From: CAYLJJ01 sp964384025 | Lineage (GTDB): Bacteria > Myxococcota_A > Bradymonadia > UBA7976 > UBA1532 | NCBI GenBank assembly: GCA_964384025.1 | Contig: CAYLJJ010000145.1 | Coordinates: 1-11,544 of the forward strand | DNA: 11,544 bases | Direction: 5' to 3' | Shown here: positions 1 through 7,084 of the stretch, piece after piece | Numbering within the stretch: the stretch's first letter is position 1 | How the letters are laid out: each line of letters begins with the position of its first letter | Position numbers and translations under genes: made by a program | The notes under the pieces: generated by a model | Database searches by the model: none | Told to the model about the DNA's origin: nothing | What the model saw: only the letters and a program-made list of their open reading frames with translations

Positions 1-1
1 T

Positions 2-973
2 CTCCAGGCAGCCAAGGCAGCTTATAACCGAGGAGAGATCGCCCGCAGCCTGAGCCATCTGGACCGGATCCTGAATCTGCGAGATGATCATCCCCAGGGC
101 CTCGCGCTCCTGGCTCGTATTGAGCGAGGCCGCCTCCAGGGTTGGGGGCTCAAGGGGGTGGCGTTGACGCTGATCTCTCTGGGCTTGGTTTGGTTTCTCT
201 GGCCCTCTGATCCAGTTCAGCTCGCCCCTCTCTCTGACGCTTCGCTGGAGTTGGACCTAAAAACAAAGAGCCAAGAGCCGCTCCCTGATCTTCTTCTTCG
301 AGTTGAACCCCAAGATATAGGCCCCTCCCAAGATCTGAGCCTCCCCCGTGATCTGAACCTCCCCCAAGATATAGGCCCCTCCCAAGATCTGAGNNNNNNN
401 NNNCAAAATAAGCCCATCGACGCAGAGCGAGCAGCTCGAAGAGAGCCTCGTCGACATCGAGCGCACCGCAGCTCCCGCCGCTCCAAGCCTAAGCCTCGTC
501 GAGATGCGGCCATCAAGCCTCCTCCTGAATTGATTCCAGTGAAGGTCAAGAGCAAAATCAAGGGCGCGATGGTCTATGTAGATGGAGAGTCCAGGGGCTA
601 TGTTTCTCGCAACGAACAGGGCCAGATCAGACTACCTCCAGGGTCTCATCGCATCAGCTTTCGTAGCATCGCTTGCCAAGATGATGATCAGGAGTTCCTC
701 CTCCGCTCAGGACAGAAAGAGATGACCCTCTTCTTTAAGTGTGATTGGCGACCCGCCTTTATCGATCTACGGACCCCTAAGCAGATCCCCGTACGTCATA
801 ATAACAACCTCCTTGGGGAGACCAACCAACCGATCCGTTTTCCAATGTCCAGCCATAACTTCGAAGTGAGCCTGACGGTGGGCGATCAGGTCCTTGGATT
901 TCAGCACGTTGAACTGAGGCTTAAGGCGGGGCAGACCACGGTGGAGGAGCTGGATTATTGGCCCGTGCCCTGA
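2..973 (+). CDS. TPR / transmembrane / PEGA-like envelope protein, 5' end outside window
   Basis: The frame is open from the first bases of the window to the TGA at 971-973 (323 residues visible), so the true start lies upstream. A GTG at 158 is possible but would discard a plausible helical, TPR-like stretch (about residues 1-50). A single hydrophobic helix follows (about residues 54-70, rich in Leu/Val/Trp). Then come a Pro/Asp/Leu repeat linker, an Arg/Lys-rich segment, and a C-terminal beta-rich region with a PEGA-like core (AMVYVDGESRGYV, then LPPGSHRISF) and a second, weaker copy (IPVRHNNNLLGETNQP to the end). PEGA domains are surface or periplasmic modules often fused to Ser/Thr kinase, FHA or TPR regions in myxobacteria; what the missing N-terminus carries is unknown. 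A 10-N gap interrupts the linker, so its length is unreliable, though both flanks lie in one frame. The next gene overlaps its 3' end, suggesting co-translation. Confidence 0.75.
   Translation, partial: LQAAKAAYNRGEIARSLSHLDRILNLRDDHPQGLALLARIERGRLQGWGLKGVALTLISLGLVWFLWPSDPVQLAPLSDASLELDLKTKSQEPLPDLLLRVEPQDIGPSQDLSLPRDLNLPQDIGPSQDLXXXXQNKPIDAERAARREPRRHRAHRSSRRSKPKPRRDAAIKPPPELIPVKVKSKIKGAMVYVDGESRGYVSRNEQGQIRLPPGSHRISFRSIACQDDDQEFLLRSGQKEMTLFFKCDWRPAFIDLRTPKQIPVRHNNNLLGETNQPIRFPMSSHNFEVSLTVGDQVLGFQHVELRLKAGQTTVEELDYWPVP
308..393 (+). repeat. 54-bp period tandem repeat encoding PQDIGP/SQDLSL-type modules
   Basis: A 32-bp stretch is identical at 308-339 and 362-393, a period of 54 bp (18 codons). 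At protein level it is built from six-residue modules (PQDIGP, SQDLSL, PRDLNL, then PQDIGP and SQDL again). The second copy stops exactly where the N run begins, so further copies were probably collapsed or lost in assembly. It encodes the extended linker between the membrane helix and the PEGA-like region. Confidence 0.85.
394..403. other. assembly gap (10 N)
   Basis: Ten consecutive N bases directly follow the second copy of the tandem repeat. A fixed run of ten N is commonly a scaffold placeholder rather than a measured length, so the number of repeat units and the reading frame across it are not proven. Coding on both sides happens to be in the same frame. Confidence 0.97.
943..949 (+). 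promoter_or_regulatory. ribosome binding site deciding a TTG start
   Basis: GGAGGAG lies 8 nt before the TTG at 958-960, inside the last codons of the upstream gene. No ATG or GTG in this frame gives a signal peptide with a comparable Shine-Dalgarno, so the TTG start is supported. Confidence 0.7.
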
Positions 974-1791
974 TTTGTCTCCTTTGTTTGCTTGGGGGTT
1001 TCAGCCATGCCCTGCCTAGAGGGCAGGTCAAGAGCAGCTTTAGGACAGCCAAGAACCACTATCTCTATGGCAACTATAAAGAGGTGATCGAGCACCTAAC
1101 TCCCCTCTTAGAGTCGGGCAGCCTCTTGGATGGAGAGCTGTTGATCCAGGGCCATGAGATGTTGGGTTTAGCTCACTACTACCTGGGAAAAAAGGCTTCT
1201 GCTCGGGCTGTCTTTGAGCGCCTCATCCGACGAGCTCCAGAGCATCAGCTCAGCCCTGTGATGGTGCCCCCTCCAGCAGTGGCTTTCTATTTTGATATCC
1301 GTGAGAAGCTGCTCCCCGAGATTAAACAGGAGCGCGCCGCGCTGGAGGCACAGCGCGCCAAAGAGCGAGCGCGGCTCCTCGAGTCTCAGACCCGAGTGGT
1401 TTATATAGAGAAGCGTCTAAACTCTAGATGGATAGCAGTTATGCCTCTTGGCTTGGGGCAATTTCAGAATGATGATCCTCTCCTTGGAACTCTCTTCTTA
1501 GGGAGCGAGCTGCTCTCTATTGGCCTCTCTCTCTCCTTTTTGTATGCGATGGAAGATCTGCGCAATGAGAATGGTCGCTTTGAGCGCTCAGATGCTTCTC
1601 AAGCTTATTTTCTCCAGCAGGCTCAGCTCATCAGCGGGGGGGTTGCTCTGGGGTTGATCCTCTTAGGGGCTGGGCAAGCTCTCTGGAAGTTTAAGGAGGT
1701 GGGGTTAATGAAGCGCCGGGTCTTGGAGCCCAGCTTTGAGCGCCTCCCAGGTGCTTTTCAGGGAGGTTCCGCTCTTCGCTGGGAATTCTGA
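958..1791 (+). CDS. exported TPR-like protein with C-terminal hydrophobic segments
   Basis: A 277-residue protein starting at TTG, overlapping the upstream stop by 16 nt, with a strong Shine-Dalgarno; this suggests translational coupling. Residues 1-18 look like a Sec signal peptide (hydrophobic ICLLCLLGGF, cleavage after SHA). Residues 25-95 are helical and TPR-like, with the typical small/aromatic spacing (YGNYKEVIEHL, GLAHYYLGKKASARAVFERLI). Residues 118-150 are Glu/Arg/Ala-rich and probably coiled coil. A turn, MPLGLGQFQND (162-172), precedes a hydrophobic helix (about 176-197), and a second lies at 223-243. A Pro-Gly-x-Gly-Gln-like turn before paired hydrophobic helices is familiar from envelope TPR proteins of myxobacteria, but I cannot name a function. 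The context (PEGA membrane protein before it, FHA sigma-54 activator after it) suggests an envelope-associated partner in a signalling or assembly process. Confidence 0.8.
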   Translation: MARALICLLCLLGGFSHALPRGQVKSSFRTAKNHYLYGNYKEVIEHLTPLLESGSLLDGELLIQGHEMLGLAHYYLGKKASARAVFERLIRRAPEHQLSPVMVPPPAVAFYFDIREKLLPEIKQERAALEAQRAKERARLLESQTRVVYIEKRLNSRWIAVMPLGLGQFQNDDPLLGTLFLGSELLSIGLSLSFLYAMEDLRNENGRFERSDASQAYFLQQAQLISGGVALGLILLGAGQALWKFKEVGLMKRRVLEPSFERLPGAFQGGSALRWEF

Positions 1792-1839
1792 TCAGAGGGA
1801 CGTACTCTCAGCCTGTTTTTGAGGAGCCAGGAGAGTGAG

Positions 1840-3621
1840 ATGCCAAGCCTGATGGTTGCAGGTGAACCCAAGCCTCAGTTCATCCTCAGAAAGTTCAGTT
1901 CGATCGGGCAGGATCCCGAGAACGATTTGGTCCTCGACGGGGAGGGGATCGCGCCTACCCACGCTCACATCCGCCTGGAGGCTGGGCGCTTCCTGTTGGT
2001 GGCCCTGCTGCGTTCACATCCGATCTATCTCAATGGAAAGAGGGTACGCAAGCAGACCTTGGAGCATGGTGATCTGCTGCGGTTGGGAGAGCGAGAGCTG
2101 AGCTTCCAGCTCTGGGATGAGCCCAGCTCCAATGCCGATGAAGAGCCTGGAGATGAGCTGAGCGCTTATAAGCGCCTGGCTGAGTTCTCATCCCGCCTCG
2201 CCGATCGCCGCAGCGCTGCAGAGCTGCTTGAGGCTCTCATGGATGAGGTGATCGCCCTGACCGGAGCGAACAAAGGTTTTCTGATCCGGGTGGAATCGGG
2301 AGAGGTCCGCATCTACACCGCGCGCAACCTCAAAGGGGAGAACATAAAAGCGGATCTGGACGCTGTGAGTGACAGCATCATCAGCCGGGTGCTTAAGAGC
2401 AGAGAGCCTCTGATCGTCAGCGATGCCCTCAACGATCAGCTCTTTCAGAGCAGCCTCTCTGTGATGCAGCTTAAACTCTGTAGTGTCATGTGTGTGCCCC
2501 TTATCTCTAGAGGTGAGCTGCTTGGCGCCATCTATGTCGGCAATGACAATGTGGTTGATCTCTTTGAGAGCCGCAGCCTAGAGCTGCTCAACATCTTCGC
2601 TTCTCAGGCCACCCTGCTGCTCCAACAAGCGATTCAGCGAGACGCCCTCTCTCAGGACAACGCTCAGCTGCGAACCGCCTTAGAGGGTAAGCGCTTTGGC
2701 TCTATCATTGGCAGCTGTGATGCCATGCGCTCTCTCTTTCGCCGTGTAGAGAAGGTAGCCTCTACTCACATCAGCGTCCTGGTCCTGGGAGACACGGGCA
2801 CAGGCAAGGAGCTGATCGCTCGTGAGATTCATCGCTGTTCAGGGCGCAAGGGCCGCTTTGTTCCGGTCAACTGTGGAGCGATCCCCGAGACTTTGATGGA
2901 GAGTGAGCTCTTCGGGCACCGTCGAGGAGCGTTCACGGGAGCGGTGGAGAATAAGTTGGGCTCCTTTCAGGCAGCGGATAAAGGCACTCTTTTTCTAGAT
3001 GAGATCGGTGAGATGCCTGTTCATCTCCAAGTGAAGCTGCTGCGTGCGATTCAGGAGCGAACCATCACCCGCATCGGAGACACTCGCCCCCAACGCATCG
3101 ATATCCGCTTGGTGGTGGCCACCAATGTTGATCTAGAAGAGGCGATTCGTCAGGGGCGTTTTCGAGAGGACCTCTACTATCGAATCAATGTAGTGAGCAT
3201 CAAGCTGCCCCCTCTCAAGGATCGTGAGGAGGATGTGTTGCTTATCGCCCATTACCTCCTGGAGCGCTTCTCTAAGGAGCTGAACCGTACGGTTAGAGGC
3301 TTCAGCAATGAAGCACTCATCGCGCTGCGTAAGCACAGCTGGCCTGGAAACATTCGAGAGTTGGAGAACCGGCTTAAGAAAGCCCTGGTGATGGCTGAGG
3401 GTACAACTCTCAACCCCGAAGATCTGGACCTGTCTGAGGAGCTATTGGAGGGCCGTGTATTGCCTTTAGCGGAAGCAAAAGAGGCTTTTCAGCGTCGCTA
3501 TATCGATCAGGTCCTCTCTTTAAACAACGGAAATCGCACCAAGACAGCTCGAGACCTAGGGGTCGATCCTCGAACCATCTTCCGTCATCTGGAGAAGGTA
3601 AGGGAGATGAAACCGCGCTGA
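1840..3621 (+). CDS. sigma-54-dependent transcriptional activator with FHA and GAF domains
   Basis: The 593-residue protein is placed at the ATG at 1840 because AGGAG (1829-1833) sits 6 nt before it; a TTG at 1819 would add only seven residues. Domains in order: FHA-like (about 12-90; IGQDPENDLVL, THAHI, YLNGKRV); GAF (about 110-265); sigma-54 AAA+ (about 285-525) with Walker A GDTGTGKE 317-324, the sigma-54-contacting loop GAFTGA 363-368, Walker B GTLFLDE 382-388, FREDLYYRIN 441-450 and WPGNIREL 501-508; and a Fis-type helix-turn-helix (about 545-588). All ATPase and sigma-54-contact motifs are intact, so it should be an active enhancer-binding protein. There is no receiver domain, so control probably comes through FHA (phosphopeptide or protein binding) and GAF (ligand or protein). 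The FHA lacks the usual Arg after Gly and the Ser-Arg before His. No convincing -24/-12 promoter was found in the window, so its targets may lie elsewhere. Confidence 0.95.
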   Translation: MPSLMVAGEPKPQFILRKFSSIGQDPENDLVLDGEGIAPTHAHIRLEAGRFLLVALLRSHPIYLNGKRVRKQTLEHGDLLRLGERELSFQLWDEPSSNADEEPGDELSAYKRLAEFSSRLADRRSAAELLEALMDEVIALTGANKGFLIRVESGEVRIYTARNLKGENIKADLDAVSDSIISRVLKSREPLIVSDALNDQLFQSSLSVMQLKLCSVMCVPLISRGELLGAIYVGNDNVVDLFESRSLELLNIFASQATLLLQQAIQRDALSQDNAQLRTALEGKRFGSIIGSCDAMRSLFRRVEKVASTHISVLVLGDTGTGKELIAREIHRCSGRKGRFVPVNCGAIPETLMESELFGHRRGAFTGAVENKLGSFQAADKGTLFLDEIGEMPVHLQVKLLRAIQERTITRIGDTRPQRIDIRLVVATNVDLEEAIRQGRFREDLYYRINVVSIKLPPLKDREEDVLLIAHYLLERFSKELNRTVRGFSNEALIALRKHSWPGNIRELENRLKKALVMAEGTTLNPEDLDLSEELLEGRVLPLAEAKEAFQRRYIDQVLSLNNGNRTKTARDLGVDPRTIFRHLEKVREMKPR

Positions 3622-3671
3622 CTTTATCCCCATCCTGCTCTCTCGACTTTGCATCTCCCCTGTTCTCTCTG

Positions 3672-3694
3672 CTAAAAGGCTTCGACCCTTTTGG
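3672..3694 (+). other. hairpin in the gap between the activator and lipoprotein genes
   Basis: AAAAGG (3674-3679) pairs with CCTTTT (3687-3692) around a 7-nt loop; one G-T and one C-G pair extend the stem outward. No T tract follows, so it is not a normal Rho-independent terminator. It could be a weak stop for the activator transcript or a binding site upstream of the lipoprotein gene. A weak sigma-70-like pair (TTGCAT 3649, TAAAAG 3673, 18-nt spacer) overlaps it. Confidence 0.3.
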
Positions 3695-3719
3695 GATCTA
3701 AAACCCTGTGGAGGATGAG

Positions 3720-4973
3720 ATGCGCTCTATTCAAAGTTGGGCTGTGATCGGCATCGCAGCTTTCTCCCTCTCTCTTATGGCCTGTGATGATGATGATGAC
3801 AGCAGCGGCACCGCTGGCAGCGTTGCTCCCGACAGCAGCGTGGCGGGCAGTGGCGGTGGAGCTGGTACCGCTGGCGGTGGTGAAGCAGGCGGTGGCGGTG
3901 AAGCTGCTGCTGCGGGTGGTGGTGAAGCGGGCAGCGGCGGTGAAGCGGGTGGAGGCGGCGAAGCGGGTGGCGAGGCGGGCAGCGGCGGCGAAGCGGGTGG
4001 TGAAGCGGGCAGCGGCGGTGAAGCGGGCGGTGGCGGTGAAGCGGGCGGTGAAGCGGGCAGCGGTGGCGGTGACACCGATGTGATGGGCGAGATCAATGAG
4101 TGGGGCCCCTCATCACGCGTCAGCAGCTTGGATATCCCGGGCGATTGGATGCTGGCCAATGAAGCGGGCTGCACCGTCAAGGGGAGCAAGTATGGCGCCT
4201 CCCTCTACGGCCTGATGAGCCTCCTCCCCATGTTGGCCCCTGATATGCCTCAGCCTGAGCCAGGTGTTGCTCTCTTAAATCCCTACCTCAATCCTGATGA
4301 AGAGGGAGAGATCAGCTTGGTGATCCTCTCACAGCTCCTGGGCTGGGCCACAGGCGATACCGCTGATGCGGCAGGCTCTGCGGACCTCACTTTCCTGATG
4401 GGCGATTACAAAGAGGGCAGCTTCTTTATCCAGCCTTCCTCCTATATCGACGACGATCCAACGGGCACCCCCTACATTCAGTTCCCTGCTGATCTCAGCG
4501 GCGGGATGCTCAGCACCGAGCCCGGTCCCTTTAACCTGAACCTCCCTGTCTTAGATCTTATGAACTTAGAGATCACCTTGGCCGAGACTCAGATCGAGGG
4601 CTCTCTCTCTGTAGAGGAGGGTGGCTTTGGTGTCACTCGAGGCTTTATCCAGGGCTATATCACCCGAGATGCGCTGATCTACCTCATCGAGACCCTTCAA
4701 GCGGCCTGCGCACAGGATCCGCGACCTGAGCAGATCGATTCGATGTGCACCAATGATATGGTGGATATCAACAACACAGAATTGGTAATGGGCCTACTCA
4801 CCTCGGTGGTGACGATGGATGCTCTGGTCGTTGATGGTACCCCCAACGATTGTGCGGGTGACGGCGATCAACGCAACTGTTGTGGTGAGGATGAGTGTAA
4901 CGCTGTCGCTGTTTGTCTACCGGCTGAGATGAAAGGCGTCATCATCTCGGGCATCTCTGACAATGCCCCTTAA
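3720..4973 (+). CDS. lipoprotein with Gly/Glu/Ala repeat spacer and Cys-rich C-terminus
   Basis: The start is ATG 3720, with GGAGG 5 nt upstream (3710-3714); an in-frame GTG at 3708 would add four residues overlapping that site. The 417-residue product has a lipoprotein signal peptide (hydrophobic 8-20, lipobox LMAC, Cys22), followed at once by five Asp. Residues 42-117 are almost only Gly, Glu, Ala and Ser in GGEAGSGGEAGG-like units. Residues 125-417 form a less biased, probably folded domain with hydrophobic, Asp/Asn-rich segments and eight Cys (151, 330, 343, 378, 387, 388, 393, 399), likely disulfide-bonded outside the cytoplasm. I do not recognise the C-terminal domain. In E. coli an Asp at +2 favours inner-membrane retention, but this rule may not hold in other phyla. 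Its TAA overlaps the stop of the convergent gene, leaving no room for a terminator between them. Confidence 0.85.
   Translation: MRSIQSWAVIGIAAFSLSLMACDDDDDSSGTAGSVAPDSSVAGSGGGAGTAGGGEAGGGGEAAAAGGGEAGSGGEAGGGGEAGGEAGSGGEAGGEAGSGGEAGGGGEAGGEAGSGGGDTDVMGEINEWGPSSRVSSLDIPGDWMLANEAGCTVKGSKYGASLYGLMSLLPMLAPDMPQPEPGVALLNPYLNPDEEGEISLVILSQLLGWATGDTADAAGSADLTFLMGDYKEGSFFIQPSSYIDDDPTGTPYIQFPADLSGGMLSTEPGPFNLNLPVLDLMNLEITLAETQIEGSLSVEEGGFGVTRGFIQGYITRDALIYLIETLQAACAQDPRPEQIDSMCTNDMVDINNTELVMGLLTSVVTMDALVVDGTPNDCAGDGDQRNCCGEDECNAVAVCLPAEMKGVIISGISDNAP
3843..4070 (+). repeat. degenerate GGEAG-coding low-complexity tract
   Basis: About 230 bp of imperfect repeats of gcgggcggtggcggtgaa-like units encode Gly-Gly-Glu-Ala-Gly blocks with a Gly/Ser alternation. 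Units differ mostly at third codon positions, implying selection on the peptide. Several other frames are open here only because of the repeat. Confidence 0.9.
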
Positions 4974-7066
4974 AGTTCCCACCTCAGATCATCCACCGCG
5001 ATAAAGCCCTTTGAATCCTGATCAACGATCTCCAAGATCGCCTCCTCCCCTAAAGCCGCGCTGAGATCGAGGCTTCGTCGTCTAAGATGAGCTCTTCCCC
5101 GAGCTGGACCCCAGATCCGAGCAAGCCCTTTGCCCTTCACCAGCAACCGGAACCAGCGCTTGTGACCCTGGCCTTGACCTGCCAGGAGGAAGCTGAGGCG
5201 GGGGCGCTCTACTTTAAAAGGCTTGGAGTGTAGGCGCCCCAGAGCTTTGAGGCCGCCCTGCGCTCGGCTGCTGGCTAGGCGTTGTCCTTGATGTCCAGGT
5301 AGACGGCTTCGGCGTGGACGCAGACCGAAGCTCCCCTTGGCGCTCCAGCCTCGCCAGCCCTCCTCCTCAAAGTTGCCTGAGATCCCCTCGACCAGCGCGC
5401 GAGGCTCGGGATCCTGAGGCAGCCAGAGGCTCTCAGGCCGCACCAAGAAGCCGGTCTTGGCTCTCAGCGCTCCTCTCTCTGAGAAGCGAAACTTGGCGCC
5501 AACATAGTAGTTGGGAGCCAGGCCAGGAACGCGGAGACGCTCATCTACAATCACTCCCCCCCACTCGCGCTCACGGAGCCGTGGGAGCAGGTCCTTGATT
5601 CCTCCCAAGAAAGCTACATCCTGGATGCCCATCTGATGTACATGCACAGGCTCCCCCCGCCGCCCATAAGCATAAAATGGGTGCGCGGGCATCAGGAGGG
5701 GACCAGCCATGATGTTCTCCTCTAAGATCTGCTCAAGCTGCGCCAGAGCCTCTCGATCTGTCTCTTTGGGGAGCTGCTCCTCCGGGAGGTAGAACCAAGC
5801 GGCGAGCTGAACCAGGAGGGCCAAAGGGATCAGCGCTCGCCAACGAGGCGCGGGCTGTGCAGCCTCTCCCTCAGCTCCCGGCTCCATCAGATCTCGAACC
5901 GCCAGGGCGATGAGCAGGACGGCGAAGTAGGAGATCAGCATAAAGCAGTTGCTGTAGGCCCACTGAGTCGAGTGGTTAAGCGCGCTGGCCCCTGCCCCCG
6001 CTACAAACATCCAGAGCCAGAAGCCATGCGCCATCCTGGGCAGCGCGCTGCGATTGCGGGCACGATAGATCAGGAGGAAACCAGCGATCAGGGTGGGCGG
6101 GACGGGGATCAGCCAGCGGGGCTCCAGATAGAACAGCTCCCGGTAATACATGTGGGGAAAGTCTGGATACCCCTGAACTCGAAAGATCCAAGCGTAGCTC
6201 CAGTGCGCTAGGAGCAGGATGCTCAAAATCGGGACCGGGATCTTATAACCAAACCAGAGCAGAGGGAGCAGCAGGAGGAGGGGAGCCAGGAAGAGCAGAT
6301 CTCGCCAATACTCTAGGAGGATATTCTTCCAGTGAAAAAGATGGCCCTGATGCCCCTCAAAGATATAGGTCCAGAGCCAGCCCTCACTGCTCTGGTTATA
6401 GAGATAGAGGATAGGGATGATCAGGAGGAGTATCGTGCCTAAAAACAGCAGGGCTTGACGCCGATCTCGCCAGAACAGATAGAGAAGCACGGCGGGCACA
6501 AAGACGCTCACCGTCTGCTTGCTCATAAAGCCCAACACAAAGAGCAGGGCGGCAAAGATCACCCCCCGATGACTCTCCCAATAGCGTGCGACATAGACCG
6601 CTGAGGCCAGAATCGCCATAAAAAGAGCATCGGGGCGGGCGAGGTCATAGAAGGCGCCATTTGTACGGAAGAGAGCAGCGTAGAGGCCGATCCCCAAGAG
6701 CGCATAGCGCAGCCCCGCCTCTCGCTGAAGGACTCGAAACAGCAGAAAGAGCGCCCAGAGGGTGGAGAGGAGCGAGACCCCGCGAGCCAAGCCAAAGGAG
6801 AGGCCCCCAAAGAGGGGCGCCAAGGCGCTCAGGAGGGCGGGATAGCCAGGAGTATAGAAGAAGGGTACGAAGTCTGCGCTGGGGGGTGCATAGATCGGCA
6901 GCCCCTCTCGCAGCCGCGCAGCATGGCTGAGGATGCCCCCCTCCATCCATTCGATCTCAAAGGGATAACGCATCCGCAAGAGGGCGATGAGTAGGAAGGC
7001 CAGGAGATAGAGCAGGCTGATAAAGATGCTCAGATCAAGGAGTCGCAGGGGGAGCCTAGATCGCAT
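4970..7066 (-). CDS. GT-C type membrane glycosyltransferase (GT39-like) with C-terminal beta-rich module
   Basis: A 698-residue polytopic protein. Residues 1-430 hold about ten to twelve hydrophobic helices. After TM1 comes EIEWMEGG (37-44), an acidic first loop as expected for GT-C enzymes of the PMT/ArnT type, then FFYTPGYPALLSAL (69-82), LARPDALF (142-149) and MSKQT (181-185), features I associate with family 39-like proteins. Such enzymes move sugars from polyprenyl-phosphate donors on the outer face of the inner membrane; the acceptor cannot be told. Residues 430-555 are a soluble region with GGVIVDERLRVPGL. Residues 560-698 are a separate beta-rich module (NFEEEGWRGWSAKGSFG at its start, SKPFKVERPRLSFLL in the middle, AILEIVDQDSKGFIAVDDLRWEL at its end) resembling jelly-roll sugar-binding domains. 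The start ATG at 7066 is 18 nt after the der stop with only a weak AGAG-type site, so it probably depends on der transcription. Confidence 0.82.
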   Translation of the reverse strand: MRSRLPLRLLDLSIFISLLYLLAFLLIALLRMRYPFEIEWMEGGILSHAARLREGLPIYAPPSADFVPFFYTPGYPALLSALAPLFGGLSFGLARGVSLLSTLWALFLLFRVLQREAGLRYALLGIGLYAALFRTNGAFYDLARPDALFMAILASAVYVARYWESHRGVIFAALLFVLGFMSKQTVSVFVPAVLLYLFWRDRRQALLFLGTILLLIIPILYLYNQSSEGWLWTYIFEGHQGHLFHWKNILLEYWRDLLFLAPLLLLLPLLWFGYKIPVPILSILLLAHWSYAWIFRVQGYPDFPHMYYRELFYLEPRWLIPVPPTLIAGFLLIYRARNRSALPRMAHGFWLWMFVAGAGASALNHSTQWAYSNCFMLISYFAVLLIALAVRDLMEPGAEGEAAQPAPRWRALIPLALLVQLAAWFYLPEEQLPKETDREALAQLEQILEENIMAGPLLMPAHPFYAYGRRGEPVHVHQMGIQDVAFLGGIKDLLPRLREREWGGVIVDERLRVPGLAPNYYVGAKFRFSERGALRAKTGFLVRPESLWLPQDPEPRALVEGISGNFEEEGWRGWSAKGSFGLRPRRSRLPGHQGQRLASSRAQGGLKALGRLHSKPFKVERPRLSFLLAGQGQGHKRWFRLLVKGKGLARIWGPARGRAHLRRRSLDLSAALGEEAILEIVDQDSKGFIAVDDLRWEL

Positions 7067-7084
7067 CGCGTACTCTCTTTGGGA

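Noticed and set aside
217..561. Minus-strand frame of 114 codons antisense to the linker repeat and PEGA-like gene
   Set aside because: Its apparent repeats mirror the plus-strand repeat, it crosses the N gap, and it has no recognisable domain.
3622..3719. Sigma-54 promoter before the lipoprotein gene
   Set aside because: No GG...GC pair with the 10-bp spacing and TGGCAC/TTGC similarity was found; only a poor match around TTTGC at 3648-3652.
3731..4189. Long minus-strand Pro/Ala/Ser-rich frame and a plus-strand Val/Lys/Ala-rich frame over the Gly-Glu-Ala repeat
   Set aside because: Both are shadows created by the GC-rich repeat; the lipoprotein frame has the ribosome binding site, signal peptide and folded C-terminus.
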